The translations under genes were made by a program, and so were the position numbers. DNA of 64,000 nt from Rahnella inusitata_A (GTDB taxonomy: Bacteria > Pseudomonadota > Gammaproteobacteria > Enterobacterales > Enterobacteriaceae). This document shows, in pieces, positions 53,327 to 62,674 of the stretch. The notes beneath the pieces were generated by a model, which searched no databases, was not told the DNA's origin, and saw only the letters and a list, made by a program, of their open reading frames with translations. The stretch spans positions 248,001-312,000 of the forward strand of contig NZ_CBCPJJ010000008.1 in assembly GCF_965118895.1 (NCBI RefSeq). The letters are read 5' to 3'. The number at the start of each line of letters is the position of its first letter. Position 1 is the first letter of the stretch.

Positions 53327-54340
53327 ATGAGCCAGCCTTCCACGAATATCCCATTGATCGACTTCAGCCACTTTTCAGCTTCGCCGCAAGAGCGAGAAAC
53401 GTTTCTGTCAGAGTTGCGCTACGCTGCCCGCGAGATCGGTTTCTTCTATCTTAAAAATCACGGCGTCGATAAAACCTTACTGAGCGATGTGCAGAACGCA
53501 TCGCGCCAGTTCTTTGCCTTGCCGGAAGAAGAAAAGCTGGCCGTGGCGATGATCAATTCCTCACATTTTCGCGGCTATAACCGCGCAGCGTCGGAAATTA
53601 CGCGCGGTCAGCCTGACTGGCGTGAACAGTTTGATCTTGGCGCTGAGCGACCGGAACTGCTGATAGATGACAACACCCCGGCGTGGGCCAGATTACAGGG
53701 TCCGAATCAGTGGCCGGAGGCGTTACCGGAACTACGGCCATTGTTGCTGCGCTGGCAGCGTGAGATGACCGCGATGTCATTGCGTCTGCTGCGTGCGTTT
53801 GCGTTAGCGCTGAAACTGCCGGAAGAGGCGTTTGATCCCCTGTATGGCGAAAAGCCCAATGAACATATCAAGTTGATACGCTATCCGGGGCGGCCTGAAG
53901 GCGAAGGGAATCAGGGCGTCGGGGCGCACAAAGATTCCGGTTTCCTCAGTTTCTTGTTGCAGGACGAACAGCGCGGATTACAGGTTGAAGTGGAAAAGGA
54001 CCAATGGGTGGAGGCGTTGCCTGTGCCGGATACGCTCGTGGTGAATATCGGTGAGTTGCTGGAGCTGGCGACCAACGGCTATCTGCGTGCCACCGTTCAC
54101 CGCGTGGTGTCGCCGCCTGCAGCCGGTGAGCGCCTCTCGCTGGCGTTCTTCCTCGGCGCGCAGCTCGACGCCGTGGTGCCGCTGTTCCCGTTACCGCCAG
54201 AGCTGGCGAAAGAAGCGCGGGGCGAGGCCAGCGATCCGCTGAATCCGCTGTTCCGCGATGTTGGTTTCAATTATCTGAAAGGGCGGCTGCGCTCACATCC
54301 TGATGTCGCGCAGCGTTATTATTCGGACGTCACGCGTTGA
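53327..54340 (+). CDS. 2-oxoglutarate/Fe(II)-dependent dioxygenase (IPNS-like)
   Basis: This is an isopenicillin N synthase-type oxygenase that uses Fe(II) and usually 2-oxoglutarate; substrate unknown. The 337-residue protein has the N-terminal DIOX_N region (IPLIDFSHFS) and the jelly-roll with iron ligands in AHKDSG (His, Asp) and ATVHRVVSP (His), and an oxoglutarate-binding Arg in ERLSLAFF. GGAG precedes the ATG at 53327; a GTG one codon upstream is also possible. Its stop abuts the stop of the convergent emrA-like gene. Confidence 0.88.
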   Translation: MSQPSTNIPLIDFSHFSASPQERETFLSELRYAAREIGFFYLKNHGVDKTLLSDVQNASRQFFALPEEEKLAVAMINSSHFRGYNRAASEITRGQPDWREQFDLGAERPELLIDDNTPAWARLQGPNQWPEALPELRPLLLRWQREMTAMSLRLLRAFALALKLPEEAFDPLYGEKPNEHIKLIRYPGRPEGEGNQGVGAHKDSGFLSFLLQDEQRGLQVEVEKDQWVEALPVPDTLVVNIGELLELATNGYLRATVHRVVSPPAAGERLSLAFFLGAQLDAVVPLFPLPPELAKEARGEASDPLNPLFRDVGFNYLKGRLRSHPDVAQRYYSDVTR

Positions 54341-55390
54341 TCAGTTTTGTGGCGAGTTGGCGGTATCGATACTGACCACTGCGGACATCCCAGGTCGCAG
54401 ACGATCGCTTTGTTGCTGATCCGGTTCCAGCTCAATTCGTACTGCAATTCGCTGTGAGATTTTTGTGAAGTTACCTGTAGCATTATCGGCTTTTAGCACG
54501 CTGAATTCAGAACCTGCTGCCGGGGAAATTCGCACCACGTGGCCTTTGAAAGCGCGATCGTTAAGGGCATCGACCGTAAACGTCGCCGGTGTGCCGACGC
54601 TCATCTCCGCCAGCTGGCGCTCTTTGAAGTTGGCTGTCACCCAGACTACCTTCGGTGTGATGGACGTCATCTGCGTGCCTGCCGTCACATATTGCCCCAT
54701 GCGGGCGCTCACCTCGCCGAGCTGTCCGTCTGAGGGCGCAACAATTTGTGTATGTTGCAGATTAATTTCTGCGACCTCCACTTTCGCCTGTGCGGCCTTT
54801 AAGGCTGCTGCCAGCGAGGCTTTATTGGCATCCACCAAAGCCAGATCCTGACGGGCGATATTCACCGAAGCCCGCGCTTTAGCCACGTTGGCTTTGGCCG
54901 TCAGCAAGGCGGCATGTAGTTCATCCCCGATGGTTTTCGACACCAGACCTTTCGCCAGCAAGGTACTGTTACGGCCGGTATCGAGCGAGGCTTTACTTTC
55001 GGCGGCTTGCGCACTTTGCAGTTCTGCTTCGGCCAGTTGCAAACTGGCGGCGCTCGACGCACGATTTTGCTCGAAGTTTTGCAGTGTCACCTGCTGCTGT
55101 GCGGCAGCGGCCTGTGCCTGCAACAATTCCTGCCGGTAAGTGCTGTCGTCGATCAGAAACAGCACGTCACCTTTTTTTACCGGCATAAAATCCTGTACTT
55201 TAACGTCAGTGATGTACCCTGACACCTGTGGGCTGAGCAGGGTGACATTGCCACGTACGTAGGCGTTATCGGTTGATTCTACCTGCGAATTAAAGGGAAA
55301 TAATTGCCAGCTGTATAAAACCAACATCACGCCGACCACACCCAGGCACAGCACCACTATGATTGACGGATAACGAAATAGATTTTTCAT
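54341..55390 (-). CDS. HlyD/EmrA-type membrane fusion protein
   Basis: The periplasmic adaptor of a three-part efflux pump. The 349-residue protein has one N-terminal membrane segment (about 10-28), a biotinyl-lipoyl half (YVRGNVTLLSPQVSGYITDV), a coiled-coil hairpin (about 80-200) and the second lipoyl half with IVAPSDGQLGEV. It follows the MFS gene by 44 bases. Start at 55390 has AGGA. Substrates not readable; drugs or toxic acids are usual. Confidence 0.9.
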   Translation of the reverse strand: MKNLFRYPSIIVVLCLGVVGVMLVLYSWQLFPFNSQVESTDNAYVRGNVTLLSPQVSGYITDVKVQDFMPVKKGDVLFLIDDSTYRQELLQAQAAAAQQQVTLQNFEQNRASSAASLQLAEAELQSAQAAESKASLDTGRNSTLLAKGLVSKTIGDELHAALLTAKANVAKARASVNIARQDLALVDANKASLAAALKAAQAKVEVAEINLQHTQIVAPSDGQLGEVSARMGQYVTAGTQMTSITPKVVWVTANFKERQLAEMSVGTPATFTVDALNDRAFKGHVVRISPAAGSEFSVLKADNATGNFTKISQRIAVRIELEPDQQQSDRLRPGMSAVVSIDTANSPQN

Positions 55391-55437
55391 CACTTTTCCT
55401 GCATTACTCTTTTAGTTCGATGATAGAAACGAATGAC

Positions 55438-57168
55438 TTACGCAACAGCCTCAGCGGCTTCGCGCTTTTTGGTCTGGATCCGTCCGACAATAATGTGCGC
55501 GCAAAGGATGGCAAAGCAGCCCAGCGACATATAAAACACCACCATGAAAACATCGTTATACGCCAGCAATCCCGCCTGTTGAGTCACTTTCAGACTCAGT
55601 TGCGTAACCGTCTCGGCATTGAGCTGTGCGCCATCGTTTAATGCCGGTTTCAGCAAATGGCTGTACTGAGCAAGCCGCTCAAGCACCAGCGGATTTTGCA
55701 GCGAAATCCCTTCGACCAGCACGCTCGAGTGAAACTTCTCACGCAAAATTTGAATTGTCCCGAGGAACGCACCGCCAACCTGTGCGCCAACATTTTGGGT
55801 TGAGAGAAACACCAGCACAAAACTGATGATCTGGCTCTGGCCGTATTGCAGCGCCCGGATAAACCCGAGCCACAGGGAGGTGGGCAGAAATATTGCCCCA
55901 CCAAAGGCAACCATTCCCTGCGTCAGATAAAACTGCTCGGGGCGCGTATCCAGAGTCGAATGCGCATCCATCCACGCCGCCACGCCAATCAGTGCGATTG
56001 AGAACAAATGGATGTAAACAATCCGGTTGGCTTTATGAATAATGCTGACGAACACCAGCCCGGCGAACGTCGCGGCCAGAATGATGCAAAACAGCGTAAT
56101 AAGCTGATCGTTGAGCAATCCAACCAGATTCAGAAAGCCCACCATGCCGGTGGTTTGCTCTGAAAGCAGCATTCGAACGAACAGCATTGAACCGGTAAAC
56201 AGCAGCATTTCGGGAGTCATCAGCCAGCGTAAATCGATAATTGGATTCTTGCGTCGCAACTCCACCATAAATGAGAGCGTCAGCGCGATAATCCCGACGA
56301 CCAGAACTTCACCAATCCAGTCCTTTTCCTGCCACCAGTAGTAGCGGCCCATGGTCAGCACGACCGACATACAGGCCACGGCGGTTGCGATCAGCGGGTA
56401 GCTTATCCAGTCCGTACGCTCGAAGACTTTCACGCGCGGCGGGTGAGTCAGCGGCAAAATCCAGATGATGGCCAGACAGATCAGCGACAGACCGGATTCC
56501 AGCATCGTCAGCTGGTGCCAGTGCCCGAGATCTAGCAGGTGCGGCGAAATGATGCGGGAAATCGGCAACGAAATCTGGCTGCCCGCCAGCCCGAAGCACA
56601 GTCCCGCTGTCAGCTTTTTCGCCGGTGGGAAAATCTCAAACATATAGAACAACGCCAGCGGCCCAAGCGATGCCATCGCCAAACCCATGACTGCGCGCAC
56701 GGCCACGGCGGTCTGAAAATCATGGGTAAACATTTGCGCCATGGAGGCGACGGCAAAAAACAGCAGGCCGTATTCCCCAAAGCGACGAAAGCCAAATTGA
56801 GTACGAATTTTATACAGCAGGATGGTGCCGGTCACACTGGTGGCGGTATACGCGGCAATCAGCCAGTAGCTTTCGACGTTAGAAATTCCAAGCGATCCCT
56901 GGATCCCAGGCAGATTTGATCCCACCAGATTGATCCCCAGCCCTTGCGTCATACCAATAATCAACGACGCCATGACGTATACACCGATACGTAATCGTGG
57001 GTAACGGGAGAGCCAGTCATGCACCTGAACGGCAAAGGGGTGATGCGTTGAGGGCGGGACCGATCCGGCTTCCGTTGCTGGCGCGGGGGGCTCTTTTAGT
57101 GGTGATGCATCCCGTGTTGTTAATTCACCGGCATCCTGCCGGACATCTGAATCAGAACGCGTCGTCAT
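55438..57168 (-). CDS. DHA2-type MFS multidrug exporter (EmrB-like)
   Basis: A proton-driven inner-membrane exporter with about 14 membrane segments in 576 residues, including a proline- and acid-rich N-terminal tail (1-50) that is longer than in EmrB. MFS motifs are recognisable though diverged. It is preceded by a marR-type gene and followed by its adaptor, so the gene order is regulator, MFS, adaptor; typical emr operons have the adaptor first. Confidence 0.9.
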   Translation of the reverse strand: MTTRSDSDVRQDAGELTTRDASPLKEPPAPATEAGSVPPSTHHPFAVQVHDWLSRYPRLRIGVYVMASLIIGMTQGLGINLVGSNLPGIQGSLGISNVESYWLIAAYTATSVTGTILLYKIRTQFGFRRFGEYGLLFFAVASMAQMFTHDFQTAVAVRAVMGLAMASLGPLALFYMFEIFPPAKKLTAGLCFGLAGSQISLPISRIISPHLLDLGHWHQLTMLESGLSLICLAIIWILPLTHPPRVKVFERTDWISYPLIATAVACMSVVLTMGRYYWWQEKDWIGEVLVVGIIALTLSFMVELRRKNPIIDLRWLMTPEMLLFTGSMLFVRMLLSEQTTGMVGFLNLVGLLNDQLITLFCIILAATFAGLVFVSIIHKANRIVYIHLFSIALIGVAAWMDAHSTLDTRPEQFYLTQGMVAFGGAIFLPTSLWLGFIRALQYGQSQIISFVLVFLSTQNVGAQVGGAFLGTIQILREKFHSSVLVEGISLQNPLVLERLAQYSHLLKPALNDGAQLNAETVTQLSLKVTQQAGLLAYNDVFMVVFYMSLGCFAILCAHIIVGRIQTKKREAAEAVA

Positions 57169-57201
57169 CGTTATGCCTTATAAGTCATTACCCAACTAGC
57201 T

Positions 57202-57223
57202 TGTAGCTTGCTACATAATGTAG
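57202..57223. promoter_or_regulatory. Overlapping palindromes upstream of MFS gene (MarR operator candidate)
   Basis: TGTAGC-TT-GCTACA (57202-57215) and CTACA-TAA-TGTAG (57211-57223) overlap, 34-55 bp upstream of the MFS start codon and 134 bp from the MarR gene end. This fits a repressor site for the upstream MarR protein. Confidence 0.6.
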
Positions 57224-57356
57224 TGAGGCATTTCAAAGGTGTCTAGTTCAATTATTCATATCAGTGATATTTACAAATTCAAATAGGGAATAATCAATCA
57301 ATTACAGAAGTGATTATTGCGGGTAAAAAGAGAGGGTAAGGAGAAAGAATCGCCAC

Positions 57357-57815
57357 TTAAAGCGCGGCGATATTGGCAGTTATGGCGGCAAGAACGCCAC
57401 GGGCAACGGTGATATTTTCTTCAGGGATGCCTTCCATCACACGGATTAATATGTCGTCAGTCATGCTGCGTACCTGATTGGCCAGATCGTTACCTGCTTC
57501 GGTCAGCACGATGTCTTTGGACCGACGGTCGTTTTCACCGGGGCATCGCTCTAATAGCCCTAGCTGTGCAAGGCTGTCAAACAGGCGTATCGCGGTCGGG
57601 TGTTCGACTTCCAGCAGTGCGGTAAGCTCTCCCTGCGGAAGACGGCCATTGGCCGCTTCCAGATGCAACAGGACCTGTCCACGGGCAAGTGTCAGCCCGA
57701 TGGTTTTGAAACGGGCATCACAATAAGTCCGTAACTGGCGGCCAATATGGATGGTTTCCGGGAGGAAGCGCAGGGTAGGCGAAGCGGCCTCCGGTCGGCG
57801 GCGTAATGTAGTCAA
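57357..57815 (-). CDS. MarR-family repressor
   Basis: The 152-residue protein has the MarR winged helix: GELTALLEVEHPTAIRLFDSL is the recognition region, and the wing contains CPGENDRRSKDIVLTEAG. It is first in the efflux unit and presumably represses it. Ligand is unknown. The 188-base gap to the MFS gene carries palindromes. Confidence 0.9.
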   Translation of the reverse strand: MTTLRRRPEAASPTLRFLPETIHIGRQLRTYCDARFKTIGLTLARGQVLLHLEAANGRLPQGELTALLEVEHPTAIRLFDSLAQLGLLERCPGENDRRSKDIVLTEAGNDLANQVRSMTDDILIRVMEGIPEENITVARGVLAAITANIAAL

Positions 57816-58175
57816 AGGATCCTCACAGATGGTGCTTTTGATGGCGTCAGGTTAGCACGGTATGTGATATTTTCCACAAAAGTGAGGCCGCTGTTAACAT
57901 TTTGAGACAACCGGAAGGCGCTGTCTGGCAATGAAGAACCAGACAGCACGGCGCTATTTTGGGGAGATGATATCCACGTGGGAGATATTGCTTTTCATTA
58001 TCAACTTGCGCAGGAACGGCGAGGTCAGAATGGCGGCTTTTACGATTTTGCTGAACAACTTCAGACGCAGCTTCAGCGTTTTTTTGAGATAGGCGCGGTT
58101 CGGATGACTGACTTTGTCATTGAGGATTTACAAATTAGGAAAAAACCAACTCATCAATATTCTGGAGAAAATCGC
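57816..58175. other. Region upstream of VOC gene
   Basis: No supported gene occupies these 360 bases. An open frame continues upstream from the VOC gene to about 57978, but its translation does not resemble a VOC extension. The first 100 bases should hold the marR promoter. Confidence 0.4.
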
Positions 58176-58589
58176 ATGCAACCTGTCATTAATATGATCA
58201 CGCTGGGCGTTAAGGATTTAGCCGCCGCCACCGAGTTTTATCAAAATGGATTAGGATTTCCAAAAGTGGTGATTGATTCAGACAGCGTCAGCTTCTTTGA
58301 ACTGGCGGGCGCGTGGTTGTCCTTATTCCCGTGGGATGAACTGGCCAGGGACGCGCAGGTCAGTGCTCAGGGGGAAGGTTTTCGCGGTATGGCTCTGGCG
58401 CAAACCGTGGCCAGTGAAGCAAAAGTGGACGCGATTCTTAAACAGGCAGTGAAAGCAGGCGGGACGCTGATTAAACCAGGACAGAAAGTATTCTGGGGCG
58501 GATATTCTGGCTACTTCGCCGATCCGGACGGACATCTTTGGGAAATCGCCTATAACCCGTTTATGAAAATCGGGCCAAAAGATGAATAA
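58176..58589 (+). CDS. VOC-superfamily protein (glyoxalase/dioxygenase fold)
   Basis: The 137-residue product has two beta-alpha-beta-beta-beta modules of the VOC fold: GVKDLAAATEFYQNGLGFPKV at the start and GGYSGYFADPDGHLWEIAYNP at the end, where the final Glu is a typical metal ligand. Close relatives are annotated as glyoxalase-like, bleomycin or extradiol proteins, so I assign no reaction. Start at 58176 has TGGAGA. It is convergent with the GAPDH gene. Confidence 0.82.
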   Translation: MQPVINMITLGVKDLAAATEFYQNGLGFPKVVIDSDSVSFFELAGAWLSLFPWDELARDAQVSAQGEGFRGMALAQTVASEAKVDAILKQAVKAGGTLIKPGQKVFWGGYSGYFADPDGHLWEIAYNPFMKIGPKDE

Positions 58590-58700
58590 TTAGTTACAAC
58601 ATACAGTCTATTTCTTTTTAAAAAACAGCGTCGTCTGTAACTCTGATAAACACCGCCAGACGGCGGTGTCTTCTTATAATGTCTGGCAGGAAAAGGGGGC

Positions 58701-59711
58701 TTATAATCCGCGTTTTTCCATCAAAACCGCCAGATCAACCAGACGATTGGAGAAGCCCCATTCGTTGTCATACCAGGCGAGGATCTTCACCAGTTTTCCG
58801 CCAATAACCAACGTAGAAAGGCCGTCGATAATAGACGAGCGCGGATCGCCACGATAATCACTCGAAACCAGTGGTTCATCGCTGTAGCCCAGAATGCCTT
58901 TGAGCGGGCCGGATTCAGCAGCTTGACGGAATGCCGAGTTGATTTCTTCTACCGTGGCTTCGCGTTTTAAATTAACTGTGAGATCGACGATTGAAACCAC
59001 CGGTACCGGCACGCGCAGTGAATAACCCGTCATTCGTCCGGCAAGTTCCGGGATGACTTTCCCGATGGCTTTTGCCGCTCCGCTGGAATACGGAACAATC
59101 GACACTGCCGCAGCACGGGCGCCGCGCAAATCTTTTTCCGGCTGGTCATGCAGAGCCTGACTGTTGGTATAGGCGTGGGTGGTGTTCATCAGGCCATGTT
59201 CAATCCCGAAGGTTTGATGAAGAACCTGTGCGGCCGGTGCTAAACCGTTTGTTGTGCAGCTGCCGTTACTCACCACTTTATGTTTAGCCGGGTCATACTG
59301 ATCGTCATTCACGCCCAGCACGATGGTAATATCGTCATCTTTACCCGGGGCGGAAATTATGACGCGTTTCGCGCCGCCGTGAGTGATATGCACTTCAGCC
59401 TTAGCTTTATCCGTGAAGAAACCGGTGGCTTCGATAACGATATCGACGCCGGTACTGCTCCAGGGAATAGCGGCCGGATTTCTTTCAGAGAATACGCGGA
59501 TGCTTTTGCCATCGACCAAAAGCTGGCCTTCACCTGCTTCAACGGTGGCGTTCAGCGTGCCGGAAAGGGAATCATATTTAAGAAGATGGGCGAGAGTTTT
59601 ACTGTCAGTGAGATCATTGATCGCCACCACCTGAAAGTCATCGCGACCGAGAGCCGCGCGCAGGACGTTTCGTCCGATTCTGCCGAATCCGTTAATACCA
59701 ACTTTGACCAT
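58701..59711 (-). CDS. Second type I glyceraldehyde-3-phosphate dehydrogenase
   Basis: NAD-dependent GAPDH, 336 residues. It has INGFGRIGRNV, Asp33 for NAD preference, and the catalytic pair Cys152 (SNGSCTTNG) and His179 (NTTHAYTN). The second, conserved cysteine of the CTTNC motif is glycine here. The sequence resembles Bacillus/plastid-type GAPDH (NDLTDSKTLAHLLKYDS) rather than the E. coli GapA type, so it is not the glycolytic gapA of the core genome. It follows a GlxA-type regulator on the same strand. Start at 59711 has AAGGAG. Confidence 0.9.
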   Translation of the reverse strand: MVKVGINGFGRIGRNVLRAALGRDDFQVVAINDLTDSKTLAHLLKYDSLSGTLNATVEAGEGQLLVDGKSIRVFSERNPAAIPWSSTGVDIVIEATGFFTDKAKAEVHITHGGAKRVIISAPGKDDDITIVLGVNDDQYDPAKHKVVSNGSCTTNGLAPAAQVLHQTFGIEHGLMNTTHAYTNSQALHDQPEKDLRGARAAAVSIVPYSSGAAKAIGKVIPELAGRMTGYSLRVPVPVVSIVDLTVNLKREATVEEINSAFRQAAESGPLKGILGYSDEPLVSSDYRGDPRSSIIDGLSTLVIGGKLVKILAWYDNEWGFSNRLVDLAVLMEKRGL

Positions 59712-59789
59712 GATGCACTCCTTAGTTAGCGGAACTGCATTCAATGTAGCCTCAAGCTGGATTGGCGTAAATGACAATAAAGAATCATT

Positions 59790-60767
59790 TTACGCCAACA
59801 TACGTGCGCAAAATCGTTCGCGATATTCAGTGGGGGTGAGTTGTAGATTACGCTCAAAAACACGGCGCAGATTCAGGCCAGTACCAAAGCCTGTCATGAC
59901 CGCGATTTGTTCAACACCAAGAGTGGTTTGTTCAAGCCGCTGTCTGGCGGCATTCAGACGGACTTCCTCGACATACTTCGCCGGTGTTATTCCGGTTTCA
60001 CGAGTAAAGACGCGGGTGAAATTACGCGGACTCATCGCGACGCGCTCTGCCAGTTGTTCGACAGAAAGATCTGCCGTGATGTTATCTGGCAGCCAGCTCT
60101 GGAGGTCTCGGATCGGGCCTTCTGCGGCCTGATTTAACAAATAGCGGCTGAATTGCGCCTGACTACCGGGCCTGCGCAGAAACATCACTAAATCCTGTGC
60201 CACGTCGCGGGCCAGATTGAAACCGTGATCGTCCTCGACCAATGCGAGAGTGAGGTCAAAACCTGAACTGACGCCGCCGGAGGTCCAGACTGTACCGTCC
60301 TGAACGTAGATCGGACCGCGTTCAACCAGGACTTGTGGGAATTCTGATTGCAGTGTATCGAGTAAACGCCAGTGTGTGGTGGCATGGCGTCCATTGAGCA
60401 GACCCGTTTCCGCCAGCAGCATTGCGCCGCCGCAAATGGAAACAACGCGGCCGGCATGGGGCGCAGCCTTTTTTATCCACTGAACTACGTCGGAGCCTTC
60501 TTCTTTAGTCAGGCCTTTGCCAGTGATAAGGATGGTATCGCGTGGAGTGAGTGGATCGAGATCGCATAAACGGTGATCAGCCAACAGGTTCAGGCCAGAA
60601 GCGCCGTGAACCACACGGTGCGGTTGCGTCGTGGCCAGGGTTACCTGATAAGCTGGCGTTCGGGCGTCCTTAGACATCAGACGATTTGCCTGCATGAGGA
60701 TATCGGCGATACCAGCTGCTTCGAACAACATGCCCCCGTCGGGGACGATAATCAGAAATGTATGCAT
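59790..60767 (-). CDS. GlxA-family AraC-type regulator (DJ-1/PfpI + HTH)
   Basis: The 325-residue protein has an N-terminal DJ-1/PfpI domain (IVPDGGMLFEAAGIAD, and the nucleophile-elbow-like VVSICGGAMLLAETG) and a C-terminal AraC helix-turn-helix (LAERVAMSPRNFTRVFTRET). It is 78 bases upstream of the GAPDH gene on the same strand, so it may control it or be co-transcribed. The signal is unknown. Start at 60767 gives the usual MHTFLIIVPDG; longer forms are unlikely, and the ribosome site is weak. Confidence 0.88.
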   Translation of the reverse strand: MHTFLIIVPDGGMLFEAAGIADILMQANRLMSKDARTPAYQVTLATTQPHRVVHGASGLNLLADHRLCDLDPLTPRDTILITGKGLTKEEGSDVVQWIKKAAPHAGRVVSICGGAMLLAETGLLNGRHATTHWRLLDTLQSEFPQVLVERGPIYVQDGTVWTSGGVSSGFDLTLALVEDDHGFNLARDVAQDLVMFLRRPGSQAQFSRYLLNQAAEGPIRDLQSWLPDNITADLSVEQLAERVAMSPRNFTRVFTRETGITPAKYVEEVRLNAARQRLEQTTLGVEQIAVMTGFGTGLNLRRVFERNLQLTPTEYRERFCARMLA

Positions 60768-60975
60768 GGCGTTAAAGGTACTTTTTGTACAAAATAAGTC
60801 AATAGTCTGTGCGTAAGAATAATGCCAGAGCAGGGCGCAACAATCGTTAGTCTCTGAAGGGCGCATCTTGAGAAGAGATTAAGTAGTCAAAAAAAAACCA
60901 ATTAATACATGACCTTCAGAGACGATAACGGTATCTTGTTTTCGCCAATAATCCCTAATTTATTCCTGGTAATTC

Positions 60976-61581
60976 ATGACTTCATTACTCAAAAATCCGT
61001 CTCGTTTTTGCATGATTCTAATGCTGTTGATTTTGGCAGGCTGTTCCAGCAAACCGCATTATAAAAAATATGATTCTCACGCCTTTGACGATGAAATCGA
61101 AGATGCTGCTGATAAATACAAAGTCGACCGGAAACTGGTGAAAGCCATCATTCAGGTGGAATCCAGTTACAATCCGAAAGCCGTCAGTCCTTCAAACGCC
61201 ATTGGTTTGATGCAGCTGAAAGCCTCAACGAGCGGCTGTGACGCATACCGATACAAAGGTAAACGTGGTTGCCCGGATAACGACGATTTATATGATCCTG
61301 AAACCAACATTGATTTGGGAACGGCTTACATCAGCGCGTTGCAGCATCAGCAACTAAACTGGATCAATAATCCGGTTACGCGGCGTTACGCAACCGAAGT
61401 TGCTTATGCCAACGGTGCCGGTGCATTGCTTCGGACATTTTCCAGCAACCGCCAGACGGCCATCAGCATGATTAACCAGCTGTCGCCCGAAGCATTTCAC
61501 TGGCACGTACGCCAGTATCATCCGGCAGCTCAGGCTCCAAGATATATGGCAAAAGTCGAAAAAGTCTATGCCGGTTTATAG
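60976..61581 (+). CDS. emtA: Membrane-bound lytic murein transglycosylase E
   Basis: EmtA is an outer-membrane lipoprotein of the Slt70 family that cuts glycan strands between MurNAc and GlcNAc, making 1,6-anhydro ends. The 201-residue protein has a lipobox (LILAGC, Cys23), the lysozyme-like domain with catalytic Glu62 in QVESSYNP, and SNAIGLMQLKASTSG and YANGAGALLRTFSS, both typical of EmtA. Its muropeptide products are the type that AmpR senses. Confidence 0.9.
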   Translation: MTSLLKNPSRFCMILMLLILAGCSSKPHYKKYDSHAFDDEIEDAADKYKVDRKLVKAIIQVESSYNPKAVSPSNAIGLMQLKASTSGCDAYRYKGKRGCPDNDDLYDPETNIDLGTAYISALQHQQLNWINNPVTRRYATEVAYANGAGALLRTFSSNRQTAISMINQLSPEAFHWHVRQYHPAAQAPRYMAKVEKVYAGL

Positions 61582-61707
61582 TGCGTAAACCTGACAGCGG
61601 GGAGTTTGCTACGTAAATTCTGCAGCATTATGGTACTGATGAAATCTCAGAATTCGCGTAGCGCGATCAATTTCAAAACCGTTTTATTAGAGAAAAGGTC
61701 GTTTTCA

Positions 61708-62073
61708 ATGCCGGATAATATGTTTACGGATTTTCCAGACGAGGCGCTCAGCAGACAAGCCGAAACCTTTGAAAGGTTGTTAACTCAGCCAGGCGTGCGT
61801 ATCGAGAGAATTATTTCCACCGGACAATCGAGCCCACCAGATTTCTGGTACTGCCAGCCACAAAGCGAGTGGGTGATGGTGCTGCAAGGCTCAGCAGGTT
61901 TACGGCTGAGAGATGAAAGCGAAACGCGGGTTATGAAAGCCGGTGACTTCGTGAATATTCCCGCGCTCTGTAAGCACCGCGTCGAATGGACAGATGATAA
62001 AGAAACAACGGTCTGGCTAGCTGTGCATTATGGTGAAGTAAGGACTGAAGATGAGGCAGGGAAGTTGGATTAA
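61708..62073 (+). CDS. Cupin-domain protein
   Basis: The 121-residue product is a single cupin: the first motif region is SGEWVMVLQGS-like (EWVMVLQGSAGLRLRDE), and the second is IPALCKHRVEWTDDK with a His. Cupins bind metals and are sugar isomerases, oxygenases or sensors; no function can be named. Start at 61708 has AAAGG; in-frame upstream ATGs lack sites. It lies in a run of single-gene units. Confidence 0.75.
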   Translation: MPDNMFTDFPDEALSRQAETFERLLTQPGVRIERIISTGQSSPPDFWYCQPQSEWVMVLQGSAGLRLRDESETRVMKAGDFVNIPALCKHRVEWTDDKETTVWLAVHYGEVRTEDEAGKLD

Positions 62074-62322
62074 GGTAACTTAGGATTGCGGGTGCGTAAC
62101 CTGATATCCTATTTAACATAATATACATTATGCGTACTTAAGGTGTAGTAGCTAAATTCAGATGTCCGGTTCTAGCAAACTTAAAATATCGTACTCTCCA
62201 GAACCTCAGCGTTCGTCAGGTGCAACGTCTTCTCAACCGCTATCAGATTTATGGTTATTGTGTTGAAATGTGTTCTTAGGTCTTCACAAACGATTTACCA
62301 TTTTTGAAATGCAGGAAAATTT

Positions 62323-62628
62323 ATGAAAAAAATCACTTTTTATGGACGTTTTGAAACCGATATCCTTGCCGGTCGTAAAACCATCACACTGCGTGAAGCC
62401 AGCGATGCAGATTTTGTTGCAGGAGATCAGGTGCGCGTCAGCCGTTATGAAGATGATGTGTTTTTCTGCACTATTGAAGTGACTGGCGTGACGCCGGTGC
62501 TGTTTGACGATCTCAACGACGCCCACGCGGTACAAGAAAACATGACATTACCGGAATTGAAACAGGTGATCAGCGAGATTTATCCGGGGCTTAAACAGCT
62601 GTTTATGATTGAGTTCCGCCTGATTTAA
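62323..62628 (+). CDS. yqfB: N(4)-acetylcytidine amidohydrolase, ASCH-domain YqfB
   Basis: YqfB removes the acetyl group from N4-acetylcytidine, in nucleoside salvage. The 101-residue ASCH-fold protein has the catalytic region LAGRKTITLR, the short GDQVRVSRYEDDVFFCTIEV sheet and QENMTLPELK. It matches E. coli YqfB (103 residues) along its length. Confidence 0.9.
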   Translation: MKKITFYGRFETDILAGRKTITLREASDADFVAGDQVRVSRYEDDVFFCTIEVTGVTPVLFDDLNDAHAVQENMTLPELKQVISEIYPGLKQLFMIEFRLI

Positions 62629-62674
62629 TTGCCATAAAGTGCGCCGTTTTAACACCGGCGCGCCCTTTTCTTCC

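Noticed and set aside
57978..58175. In-frame extension upstream of the VOC gene
   Set aside because: The 66-residue extension has no VOC character and its ATG lacks a ribosome site, whereas 58176 has TGGAGA; it could still be a gene remnant.
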